Source: Actinomycetota bacterium (lineage in GTDB: Bacteria > Actinomycetota > Actinomycetes > Nanopelagicales > Nanopelagicaceae). From it: a stretch of 14,516 nt of DNA. The stretch is from positions 1-14,516 of the forward strand of contig JAQCAO010000023.1 in NCBI GenBank assembly GCA_027731885.1, written 5' to 3'. A program made the translations under genes and the position numbers. Below, one piece after another: positions 1-12,960 of the stretch (position 1 is the stretch's first letter; each line of letters opens with the position of its first letter). Below the pieces are notes generated by a model. The model ran no database searches. It saw only the letters and a list, made by a program, of their open reading frames with translations, and was not told where the DNA came from.

Positions 1-470
1 TCTTAACTGAAACTCGCGGCACAGGTTTGCTCCACCACGTCTTCGATGGTTATGAAGCTTGGCACGGCGATATCCGTACTCGCGGAACTGGATCACTTGT
101 TTCAGATCGTCTCGGAACGGTAACTTCTTATGCGTTGTACGGAACACAAGATCGCGGCAGCATCTTCGTTGAACCAGGCGATGAAGTTTACGAAGGAATG
201 GTTATCGGTGAGAACTCACGTTCTGAAGATATGGATGTCAACTGCGTGCGCGAAAAGAAGTTAACCAATATGCGCGCATCAGGTACAGATGAATCAGAGC
301 GTTTGATTCCACCTAAGAAGTTAAATATGGAAGGCGCTCTCGAATTCTGTCGTGAAGATGAATGCGTAGAAGTAACTCCAGCGGTTGTTCGAATCCGTAA
401 GGTAACTCTTAACGGTGATGAGCGCGCTCGTGCGACTTCGCGCGCCAAGAAGGCGAACCAAACTTCCTAA
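1..470 (+). CDS. typA: TypA/BipA ribosome-associated GTPase, C-terminal part only
   Basis: This is the 3' end of a translational GTPase of the TypA/BipA family, which binds the ribosome and helps 50S assembly and growth under stress. The reading frame is open from the left edge (first full codon at base 3), so the GTPase, EF-G-like and start regions lie outside the window. The visible part begins with the family-typical LTETRGTG...[17 protein letters not shown] block. It continues through GSLVSDRLG, the [15 protein letters not shown] stretch, and [14 protein letters not shown], all of which belong to the TypA-specific C-terminal domain. It ends in a short lysine/arginine-rich tail ([10 protein letters not shown]). 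The TTG at 27 is internal and not a real start. The next gene begins about 20-50 bases downstream on the same strand with no visible terminator, so read-through into adnA is possible. The family assignment is firm from the conserved blocks. Confidence 0.93.
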   Translation, partial: LTETRGTGLLHHVFDGYEAWHGDIRTRGTGSLVSDRLGTVTSYALYGTQDRGSIFVEPGDEVYEGMVIGENSRSEDMDVNCVREKKLTNMRASGTDESERLIPPKKLNMEGALEFCREDECVEVTPAVVRIRKVTLNGDERARATSRAKKANQTS

Positions 471-520
471 TTCGCGCCGATACGGTGTAAATGTTAGTGG
501 TGTGGGGTTCAATACCTCAT

Positions 521-3500
521 ATGACTCAACCTTCTATCAAGCTAACGCAGAGCCCTGCTGCGCTTGCTCCGGTTGAGTTAGATCCGCAACAAGCGAAAGC
601 AGTCGCACACCGCGGCAAACCGCTACTTATTGCGGGCGGACCTGGCACTGGCAAAACCACAGTGTTAATCGAAGCGGCAATTTCTCGGATCAGCGCCGGA
701 GAAAACCCTGATTCAATTTTGTTACTGGCTTATGGTCGCCAACGCGCATCTGAAATGCGCGATGCGATTGCGCTGCGAACGGCCGCAACTGCGCACGAAC
801 CACTTGCGCGCACATTTCACTCACTGGCGTACTCAATTTTAAAGATGAATACAGGTGAGTCTTACTACGAACCAATTTTATTATCTGGCCCAGAACAAGA
901 GAATTTCATTGAACAATTGTTGCAAGGCGATGTTTCTGATGGATATCGCAAATGGCCAGTTGATTTACATGATGGTGAAGATAAGAAAGGTAATCCGCTC
1001 TTAACCCAAGGCTTTATCCGCGAACTCCGCGATTTAATTATGCGCGCTAATGAGAGAGGGATTAGCCCTGAACAATTGGCCGAACGCGGTAAACAAGTTG
1101 GAGAAAAGTACTGGGCTCCAGCCGCAGATTTCTGGTCACGTTACAAGCAAGTAATGGCGATCCGCGAAGATACGGCAGGCGATGCCAAGATGCGGATCGA
1201 CCCGTCAGAGTTAATTAGCATCACCATCGCTTACTTAAAATCAAATGAAACGCTGCGGGCGAAAATACAAGCGCGCTTTAAGACGATCATCGTCGACGAA
1301 TTCCAAGAGAGCGATCCTGCCCAACGAGCTTTACTAGATCTAATTTGTGGAAGTGATTTAGTAATTGCATATGATGGAGATTCTGCGGTCGGTCGATTCC
1401 GTGGCGCAGACCCAGATGGCTTAAAGAACAAGATTGAGAAATATCTTGCAAAGGGCGCAGAGCAGATCACTTTAAGCAATTCTTACCGCAGCCGGCCTGA
1501 AATATTTGAGATCACCCAATCAGTTACCTCACAATTTCGGGCGCCATCGCCAACCCGCAAGCGAAGTTGCACATATAACGAAAAACCAGCGTTAGATAAG
1601 GCCTTTGATCTAGCAAGGCTGCGTTCACAATCTGAAGAAGCGCAGTACATCGCCTACCATTTCAAACGCGCACATTTAATGCACGGAATTCCTTATTCCC
1701 AAATGGCCGTTATCTTGCGCAGTGCGGGGACGCAAGCCAGTGCGCTACGTCGAGCATTTGCCCAAGTTTCGATTCCAGTTGCAGGTGATCTAGAAGCGCT
1801 CTCTACAAATCCCACGCTTGTGCCATTTATCTTGTTAGCGAGAGTTGCTTCTGGTGATCAACCGTTAAATCTTGATACTTGCGAGCGGTTGTTGATCTCT
1901 GAATTTGGTGGTGCAGATGCCATCTCATTGCGCCGGATTCGCACCGCTCTGCTGGAAGCGCGCGATGATGCAACCGATGCACGTGGTGGAACTCAATTGT
2001 TAATTGATGCGATTGATAAAGGTGATATCCCGATAGAAGATAACGCGTCGCTGACTCGTGTCCACGAATTACTTGCGCATGCGCGTAAAGCGTTGACTAA
2101 GAAAAATACCAGCGCTGAAGATTTACTTTGGGCGATCTGGAATAACGCAAAAACTAGTGACAATGAAAAGTTGAGCACTGCTTGGCGCAATACCGCGCTA
2201 CGGGGTGGAAATCGTGGTGCGGCCGCTGATCGCGATCTCGATGCAATGATTCAACTCTTTGATGGAGCACAGAGATTTACTGAGCGTTTTCCATATTCCA
2301 AGCCATCTGCATACCTCGATGAGTTAGCCCGCGAATCAATTGTGGGAGACATTATTACCTCACAAGGTGTGCGCCCCGACGTTGTCGAGATATTGACGGT
2401 TCACTCCGCCAAAGGACGTCAGTGGGAGTTAGTCGCCGTTGCAGGGCTGCAAGAAGGAGTCTGGCCGAATTTACGTCAACGCAGTTCACTTTTGGGAAGC
2501 GAAAGGTTGGTAGAACGCGAACGCCACGGTGATTTACCGCGGTTAGAACTAGATGTTATTGCCGCTAGTTCTCTCGCTGAAGATGAGCGCCGCTTGTTGC
2601 ATGTGGCTGTAAGCCGCGCCCGCCAGGGTTTAATCGTCACCGCGGTGCAACGCGAAGATGATGAGCCATCTGCTTTCTTTGAAGAACTTGATCCGAATTC
2701 TGGATCTGATGATCTAGTAATTACCGAAGTGCCGCGCCCGCTTACAACAGCAGCGCTAGTTGCAACGTTGCGACAGAATTTAAGTGGCGAAGATATCGAA
2801 CCAGCCGCAGGAATTTTAAAGAGCCTTACAGAAGCAAAGATTCACTCTGCCGATCCGCTCAATTGGACCGGCGCACTTGCTATCTCTTCTACCGAAACCG
2901 TTGTGTCTAAAGATGGCAGCGTTCAAGTCTCCCCAAGCGGCGCCGAGAATTTTACCGAGTGTGGAGTCAAATGGTTCCTTGAGAAGAATGGTGGGACCAA
3001 CGGTGATTCAACGGCGCAGATTCTTGGTTCTGCGATTCACGAATTTGCGCGCATCAAGGTGGAAGAACCCGGAATCACAGATGCAGAGTTGATTTCAAAG
3101 CTAGAAAGTTCTTGGTCGTTAATCGATCCAACCGATGGCTGGGTGAGCACAACGGCGTTAAAGCGCGCTGTAAAGATGCTGGAGCGCTTTGCGAGATATC
3201 ACGCTGCTTCACCTCGCACCGTCGTTGGCGCAGAACTTAACTTCACCATAAAGGTGGGACGTGCTGAAATTCGCGGAAACGTTGATCGAATTGAAGTTGA
3301 TGCAGATGGAAGTTTCTATGTCATTGACTTTAAAACTGGAAAGAACGTGATCAAGAAAGAGGAAGCGAAAGAGAATTTACAGCTCGCTTGTTATCAGTTA
3401 GCAGTTGCCCTAAATGGTTTTGAGAAGAAGTTATCTGGTACTAAATCAACCGGGGCAGAGTTGGTCTATCTCGCTAAAGATTCGGTTAAGGTCACAACGC

Positions 3501-3663
3501 GCCAACAATTCATCATTGATGAGGTTCAGGTTAAAGCAAAGATTGAAGAGATCGCAGAAGGAATGGGAGCAGCGACCTTCCAAGCGCGAGTCAATGAAAT
3601 GTGCGAAAAGTGCGTAGTAAAGGCTGCTTGTCCGATCCAAAATGAGGGACGGACGGTGATCGA

Positions 3664-3667
<4 letters not shown>
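521..3667 (+). CDS. adnA: AdnA-like subunit of the AdnAB helicase-nuclease
   Basis: A 1048-residue UvrD/PcrA-like superfamily 1A motor fused to a RecB-type nuclease. With AdnB it should form the actinobacterial complex that resects double-strand DNA ends. Motor motifs seen: Walker A GGPGTGKTT (39-47), VDEFQE (258-263), motif III ending RFRGA (to 296), ILTVHSAKGRQWE (624-636) and DERRLLHVAVSRAR (688-701). Motif Ia reads LAYGRQRASEM, and motif III lacks the usual Gln and Tyr, so the motor looks partly degenerate, as expected for AdnA. Nuclease residues are H840, D922, D936-x-K938 and Q954/Y958. Four cysteines (C814, C1028, C1031, C1037) match the AddB/Cas4-type iron-sulfur pattern. The 3' end overlaps adnB by ATGA. 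An upstream ATG at 491 is also in frame. I prefer 521 because the intervening ten codons (LVVWGSIP...) do not look like family sequence, but neither start has a clear ribosome binding site. Confidence 0.9.
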
Positions 3668-9065
<5,398 letters not shown>

Positions 9066-9082
9066 TCAAGATATCTGCGTTA

Positions 9083-9088
9083 AGCATA
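9083..9088 (-). promoter_or_regulatory. Possible -10 element for katG
   Basis: On the minus strand this reads TATGCT, a fit to the actinobacterial TANNNT -10 consensus. It would place transcription start near 9076, giving a leader of about 23 bases that contains the AGGAGG site. No convincing -35 is seen, and no Fur-like or OxyR-like operator is obvious, so this is a weak call. Confidence 0.3.
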
Positions 9089-9107
9089 ATGGAATCCCCA
9101 GAAAAGG

Positions 9108-9935
9108 CTATTTTAGAATTTCAATTCCGATCGGGAGGTGATCACTGATCCCAGAAGTTGAGATAGACAAGGGCTGGCACTCATCTGGAAGCAATTGATC
9201 AGAGAGTATGTAATCAAATTGTATTTTTGCGCCCCAACTTGGGTAGGTATTTTGATTTATTAGAGAGCGCCACTTTGAGAAGGCGACTGGTAGCCCCTTC
9301 GGAAGATTTAAATCACCCATTAACAACACCTTGGTATTTGTCTCACTTGCTATCTGCAGGGACCAACTCTTTAGCTTCTTTAACTGTGCCAAGTTAACGC
9401 CGGGCACGAAAGATAAATGTGTGTTAACAACTGTGAAACCATTTGCAAGAGTTGCCGCTAGCGCCAAACGTGGTTCATCGTGTACATAAATTGCGCGAAT
9501 CTTTGGCTTGCTGCTGGTCTCACTCTCAGTCGGAACAACCAGTGGAATACCAATTGGTGAGTTGCCAAGTTCTAAGCGGCGCCACTTTAATACCTTAATT
9601 GTTGATGCAATTCCAATTCCATAACTACCTGCCAGCGAATCTGTTGTCTCATTTGTAAATATCTTGACTTCTTTTTTACTTAACTTCCGCCATTTTTCAC
9701 CTGGAGTTCCAACAATGCCTGGTGCAAATGCCCAATTAGCTGCACCCATTGCGCTGGCAACTTCAGCGATCTGGTTAATCGATCCAGTGCGCGGCAGGTT
9801 GAAATCGATCTCCTGAACCGCGATCACATCGGTGGATAAGGCAGCGATCGCTCGGTGCAGGGCGGCGAGCGAAGGCCCAGATTTATTCGGTGGAATCTCC
9901 ATTCCATGGAGGAGATTCCACGAGGTGATGCGCAT
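9108..9935 (-). CDS. Endonuclease/exonuclease/phosphatase-family metal-dependent hydrolase
   Basis: A 275-residue enzyme of the EEP (DNase I/ExoIII-like) superfamily, which cleaves phosphodiester or phosphate-ester bonds with Mg2+. Every catalytic motif is visible in order: SWNLLHG (N7), VQEID (E42), VNTHLS (N171, H173), MGDLNLP (D208, N210), FDYILS (D241) and the terminal SDHLP pair (D265, H266). The substrate cannot be told from sequence; DNA, RNA, nucleotides or lipids are all used within the superfamily. No signal peptide or membrane segment is seen, so it is probably cytoplasmic. The frame stays open upstream to 10019, but the conserved fold begins MRITSWN, so I place the start at 9935. 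The extra 28 residues would overlap the divergent nudC start. It lies 54 bases upstream of katG on the same strand and 28 bases from the divergent nudC start. Confidence 0.85.
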   Translation of the reverse strand: MRITSWNLLHGMEIPPNKSGPSLAALHRAIAALSTDVIAVQEIDFNLPRTGSINQIAEVASAMGAANWAFAPGIVGTPGEKWRKLSKKEVKIFTNETTDSLAGSYGIGIASTIKVLKWRRLELGNSPIGIPLVVPTESETSSKPKIRAIYVHDEPRLALAATLANGFTVVNTHLSFVPGVNLAQLKKLKSWSLQIASETNTKVLLMGDLNLPKGLPVAFSKWRSLINQNTYPSWGAKIQFDYILSDQLLPDECQPLSISTSGISDHLPIGIEILK

Positions 9936-9963
9936 ATGGCCAAGGCTAGTAGCGTTCACCCTT

Positions 9964-10869
9964 ATGAGCGCGGTCAACGGACAGGTATCGAGGATGGATC
10001 GCGCCGCCAACCTGCGCACAAATCCGGTTTCCCTCGATCAACTCTGGACGAAAGCGAAGATCGTGCACGTGAGCGCCGGGCGGATGGCAGTTACCGATAG
10101 CGCGAACCAACTCAGATTTCTTAACGCTGCCCAAGTTGCCGCGCTAATTAAGAGCGGTGATTTTAAATCAGGTGAGAGATATTTCTTAGGGCTAGATCAG
10201 AGCGATAGCTCACCATATTTCGCTTGGAACTCAGGGAGTAAAAATTCTGAAGATGATCAAGCACCGGCAGGTTATGTAACGCTGCGCGAAATCGGCGGTG
10301 TACTTGATGGTTTGCAGATGGAGGTCGCACTTCACTCGGTTGCACTCTCAAATTGGCACAACACCCATCCACATTGCTCCCGATGTGGTGCGACAACATC
10401 AGTTTCACTTGGTGGGGCGATTCGGATATGCGATAAAGATAAGAGCGAACATTATCCTCGAACAGATTGCGCGATAATTGTTCTGGTGCGCGATAGCGAA
10501 GATCGAATTTTATTGGGGCGTCAAGCTATCTGGCCCGAAGGACGTTTCTCATGTTTTGCTGGTTTTCTGGAGCCAGGTGAAACATTTGAACAATGTGTGC
10601 AACGTGAACTCTTCGAAGAAGCAGGTGTGGCGGTTCGGGAGATAAATTATTTGGGATCTCAACCCTGGCCATTTCCAGCTTCAATCATGATCTCTTTTGA
10701 AGCGATCACGGATTTTCCGGATAGCGCGCGCCCAGATGGTGAGGAAATAGTTGCCATCAAATGGTTAAGCCGCGCGGAGTTAAAGGCAGAAGTATCTGCG
10801 GGAACACTTTTGCTTCCACCAGATATATCGGTATCGCGCAAGATGATTGATCGCTGGTTAAGTGCATGA
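9964..10869 (+). CDS. nudC: NudC-type NAD(H) pyrophosphatase / RNA deNADding Nudix hydrolase
   Basis: A 301-residue Nudix hydrolase that splits NAD(H) to NMN(H) and AMP; family members also remove NAD caps from RNA. The N-terminal domain carries the family-like SRMDRAANLRTNP segment. A zinc-ribbon region follows with C138, C141 and C156, but the fourth cysteine is replaced by Asp (CDKD), ahead of EHYPRTD. The Nudix box is complete (residues 200-222, from GFLEPGE to RELFEEAGV), followed by SQPWPFPAS (232-240), the NADH-pyrophosphatase signature. The stop overlaps the uvrD2 ATG by four bases, so the two are coupled as in mycobacteria. The frame stays open upstream to 9832. I use the ATG at 9964, which lies 8 bases after a TANNNT hexamer (TAGCGT, 9950-9955) and would give an almost leaderless mRNA. 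An ATG at 9994 (291 residues) is the alternative. Confidence 0.9.
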   Translation: MSAVNGQVSRMDRAANLRTNPVSLDQLWTKAKIVHVSAGRMAVTDSANQLRFLNAAQVAALIKSGDFKSGERYFLGLDQSDSSPYFAWNSGSKNSEDDQAPAGYVTLREIGGVLDGLQMEVALHSVALSNWHNTHPHCSRCGATTSVSLGGAIRICDKDKSEHYPRTDCAIIVLVRDSEDRILLGRQAIWPEGRFSCFAGFLEPGETFEQCVQRELFEEAGVAVREINYLGSQPWPFPASIMISFEAITDFPDSARPDGEEIVAIKWLSRAELKAEVSAGTLLLPPDISVSRKMIDRWLSA

Positions 10870-12548
10870 TGCAAGAAGCCAGTGCACTTCGCGCTGAAGA
10901 GATCTTGGCTGCCCTCGATGCTGATCAAAGAGCAGTTGCTCTTGCAACGCGCGGCCCGGTCTGTGTAATTGCTGGAGCTGGAACTGGAAAAACTAGAGCA
11001 ATCACTCATCGCATCGCCTATGCCGCAAGTATCGGAACCATGGATCCGCAGAAAGTTCTGGCGCTAACTTTTACATCACGTGCCGCCGGTGAGATGCGCA
11101 CCAGGTTACGTTCGCTGGGAGTCCCGACCGTCGCCGCACGCACGATTCACGCGGCAGCGCTAAAGCAACTGGTTTACTTCTGGCCGAGCGTATTTGGCGG
11201 GCGAGTGCCTGAGCTAATGACTGCAAAGGCGGGTTTTATTGGTGAAGCGATCAACCGCGCTGGATTAGCAAGTGAACTGCGCGCCACATCGCGCGAATTA
11301 ATGCGCGATATCGCCAGCGAGATTGAATGGGCAAAGGTTTCACAAGTTGCGCCAGAAGATTTTGTAAATGAGATTGCCAAGCGCAGTCAAAAACCAAGAG
11401 TAAGCGCTGAGAAATTAGCGCAGGTTTACACTGCATACGAAAGCGTTAAGAAACAAGAGTTGGCGATTGATTTTGAAGATGTGCTCTTGCTGACCGCCGC
11501 GATGCTCGAAGAAGAGCGAACCGTCCGTGAGCGTGTGCAAGATCAATATAGATATTTCACAATTGATGAGTATCAGGATATTTCTCCAGTACAACAAAGG
11601 TTGATCAACGCTTGGTTGGGTTCGCGACAAGATATTTGTGTGGTTGGCGACCCCGCGCAGACTATTTACTCATTTGCTGGCGCCACCCCAGTCTTTCTCA
11701 ATAGCTTTACCCAACGCTTTCCTGACGCTGAAGTAATTCGTTTGAGTACTGGATATCGCTCGACGCCGGAAATTATCTTTGCAGCAAATGCGCTCTTACG
11801 TCACGGAGCGATGGGGCAGGAGTTAATTGCGTTAAATGATCACGGCACTAAACCGTCTGTTGATGGATATGCCGATGAAGATGCAGAAGTTGCTGGAGTT
11901 TTGGCGCAGATCACAGATTTATTAAATTCTGGAACGCAGGCGCAAGAAATCGCAATTTTAGCGCGGACCAACAACCAACTTAAAGGTGTGGAACGCGCCA
12001 TGAATAAAGCGGGTCTGCCATATCAAGTTCGCAGCACCGAAAGATTCTTTGATCGCCAAGATGTCCGCGATTTCTTAAAGGAAGTTCGCCGCGCATCTGT
12101 ATTGCCGACTGAAGGCGTTGCTTGGATAGATGAACTTCGCACTTTGGCACAACCACATTTGACGGGTGAGAGTATTGATGGCATCGCAGCGCTGCTGCAC
12201 TTAGCGCGCGAACTGGATGCTGATAACAATTTCAGTCCTAAGACGCTGCGTGGGTATTTAAGAGAAATTGAAGATCGCGTGCAACAGAACAATCCGCCAA
12301 CTATGCCTGTGATCACCTTGGCTACCTTGCACGCAGCCAAGGGCTTGGAATGGGAGCGCGTATTTTTAATTGGCGCCTCAGAAGGAATTCTGCCGCTGGA
12401 AACTGGGGTTACTGGCCAGTCCGATGCGGTGATCAATGAAGAGCGTCGTTTGTTCTACGTTGGAATGACGCGCGCCAAGGTGGATCTACATATCAGCCAT
12501 CGCCAGAACCCCAGTCGATTCCTGCGTGAATCCGGCTTGCTCGCATAG
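10866..12548 (+). CDS. uvrD2: UvrD2-like SF1A DNA helicase, short form
   Basis: A 560-residue ATP-dependent DNA helicase of the UvrD/PcrA/Rep family. It is assigned to UvrD2 by its place directly after nudC and before whiB7, as in mycobacteria. Motifs seen: Q-motif LDADQRAVA (17-25), Walker A AGAGTGKT (36-43), Ia LTFTSRAAGEM (67-77), II IDEYQDIS (233-240), III VGDPAQTIYSFAGA (260-273), V ATLHAAKGLEWERVF (486-500) and VI EERRLFYVGMTRAK (525-538). The protein stops only about 20 residues after motif VI, at FLRESGLLA. Mycobacterial UvrD2 is about 700 residues and carries a C-terminal HRDC domain and a tetracysteine module; both are absent here. The bases after the stop are non-coding leader, so this looks like a clean short form and not a frameshift. 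The ATG overlaps the nudC stop by four bases. No terminator separates it from the whiB7 leader. Confidence 0.9.
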   Translation: MMQEASALRAEEILAALDADQRAVALATRGPVCVIAGAGTGKTRAITHRIAYAASIGTMDPQKVLALTFTSRAAGEMRTRLRSLGVPTVAARTIHAAALKQLVYFWPSVFGGRVPELMTAKAGFIGEAINRAGLASELRATSRELMRDIASEIEWAKVSQVAPEDFVNEIAKRSQKPRVSAEKLAQVYTAYESVKKQELAIDFEDVLLLTAAMLEEERTVRERVQDQYRYFTIDEYQDISPVQQRLINAWLGSRQDICVVGDPAQTIYSFAGATPVFLNSFTQRFPDAEVIRLSTGYRSTPEIIFAANALLRHGAMGQELIALNDHGTKPSVDGYADEDAEVAGVLAQITDLLNSGTQAQEIAILARTNNQLKGVERAMNKAGLPYQVRSTERFFDRQDVRDFLKEVRRASVLPTEGVAWIDELRTLAQPHLTGESIDGIAALLHLARELDADNNFSPKTLRGYLREIEDRVQQNNPPTMPVITLATLHAAKGLEWERVFLIGASEGILPLETGVTGQSDAVINEERRLFYVGMTRAKVDLHISHRQNPSRFLRESGLLA

Positions 12549-12557
12549 ATCTGCCTC

Positions 12558-12599
12558 AAATTAATTCATTTGCATAGATCACTCTCTGTGGTTTACCCT
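12558..12599 (+). promoter_or_regulatory. Putative WhiB7-type promoter for the whiB7 leader
   Basis: The A/T-only block AAATTAATT (12558-12566) is followed three bases later by TTGCAT (-35, 12570-12575), an 18-base spacer and TACCCT (-10, 12594-12599, fitting TANNNT). Transcription should begin near 12606. Known WhiB7-activated promoters, including whiB7 itself, have an AT-rich patch about three bases upstream of the -35, which the AT-hook contacts. The arrangement here therefore suggests autoregulation. This is inferred from spacing and composition only. Confidence 0.6.
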
Positions 12600-12601
12600 T
12601 G

Positions 12602-12623
12602 CCTTTCACCAAAGTGGTGAAGG
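12602..12623. repeat. Inverted repeat at the predicted transcription start
   Basis: CCTTTCACC (12602-12610) and GGTGAAGG (12616-12623) form an inverted repeat with a five-base centre; one T in the left arm is unpaired. The predicted start (about 12606) falls inside the left arm. It is thus either a DNA operator-like dyad or a partial 5' hairpin protecting the leader RNA. No known regulator site is recognised. Confidence 0.5.
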
Positions 12624-12657
12624 TCTAATAGGCCAAGTAGAAAAAGGAGAATGAAAG

Positions 12658-12834
12658 ATGTTTCTTACATCTAATCCATTCACCACAGCACGCGTTACAC
12701 GCGGTGCTGCTACTTCGCCTGCCAATTTCCATGCGACTTCAAAGAAGCATGCAAATTGGCCCGCAGCGTCAAAGCCAGCGTTTTACGCAGCTTTTTACGC
12801 AGTGGATGAGGCCACAGGAGGTTCAATCGGATAA
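12658..12834 (+). CDS. 58-codon upstream ORF (leader peptide) of whiB7
   Basis: A small ORF between uvrD2 and whiB7, starting MFLTSNPFTTARVTRG and ending EATGGSIG. AGGAG (12645-12649) sits eight bases before the ATG, a strong site for this window. Another ATG at 12651 is too close to that site and opens only a seven-codon frame. The peptide is Ala/Thr/Ser-rich with several aromatic residues, including a tandem FYAAFYAV near the end and NWP in the middle. I see no known domain, signal peptide or membrane helix. Its stop lies 20 bases before a rho-independent terminator and inside the loop of a possible antiterminator. Mycobacterial whiB7 leaders also contain a translated upstream ORF followed by a terminator, where stalling raises read-through. 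By analogy the act of translation, not the peptide product, is the likely function. A short stand-alone protein cannot be excluded. Confidence 0.72.
   Translation: MFLTSNPFTTARVTRGAATSPANFHATSKKHANWPAASKPAFYAAFYAVDEATGGSIG
12721..12760 (+). other. Strong stem-loop inside the leader ORF
   Basis: Bases 12721-12734 and 12747-12760 can pair over 14 positions with a single C-C mismatch, around a 12-base loop. The hairpin lies wholly within codons 22-35 of the upstream ORF. A ribosome in that stretch would melt it. It may pause ribosomes or RNA polymerase, or set the timing of the downstream RNA switch. Its role is unknown. Confidence 0.6.
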
Positions 12835-12863
12835 CCCCGATAGACGCCAAACCTAAGGCCTCA
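12807..12863 (+). promoter_or_regulatory. Putative antiterminator RNA structure
   Basis: Three nested helices can form. TGAGGCC (12807-12813) pairs with GGCCTCA (12857-12863), AGGTT (12819-12823) with AACCT (12850-12854), and ATCGG (12826-12830) with CCGAT (12837-12841). The outer helix uses seven bases of the terminator's 5' arm, so this fold and the terminator exclude each other. The ORF stop codon (12832-12834) is in the apical loop. A terminating ribosome would cover the inner helices and favour termination; stalling upstream would free them and favour read-through into whiB7. No folding energies were computed. Confidence 0.6.
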
Positions 12864-12892
12864 ACTCCACAAAGGAGTTGGAGGCCTTTTTT
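12855..12892 (+). terminator. Rho-independent terminator (attenuator) upstream of whiB7
   Basis: GGCCTCAACTCC (12857-12868) pairs with GGAGTTGGAGGCC (12874-12886), with one bulged G and an ACAAA loop, followed by six T (12887-12892). Two A-T pairs (12855-12856) extend the base. It is a textbook intrinsic terminator, yet it sits 68 bases before the whiB7 start with no full-length gene ending in front of it, which marks it as an attenuator. Confidence 0.9.
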
Positions 12893-12960
12893 AATTCCCC
12901 GAAACAATTAACAAACAATCCGAAGAAAGAAAACGAGAGAGAAGAAAGTGGGTGAGAACG

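Noticed and set aside
498..522. T-arm-like sequence (GGGGTTCAATACC) suggesting a tRNA 3' end before adnA
   Set aside because: No matching acceptor stem, D-arm, anticodon arm or CCA is found around it; a single arm look-alike is not a tRNA.
9832..9963. N-terminal extension of nudC by 44 codons
   Set aside because: It overlaps the conserved N-terminus of the divergent phosphodiesterase, has no family-like sequence, and better starts lie at 9964 or 9994.
9936..10019. N-terminal extension of the phosphodiesterase to 10019
   Set aside because: The conserved fold begins at MRITSWN (9935); the extra residues overlap the nudC coding region and resemble no known signal or domain.
12651..12674. Seven-codon ORF starting at ATG 12651 in the whiB7 leader
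   Set aside because: The ribosome binding site ends only one base before it, so spacing favours the ATG at 12658; the tiny frame is probably chance.
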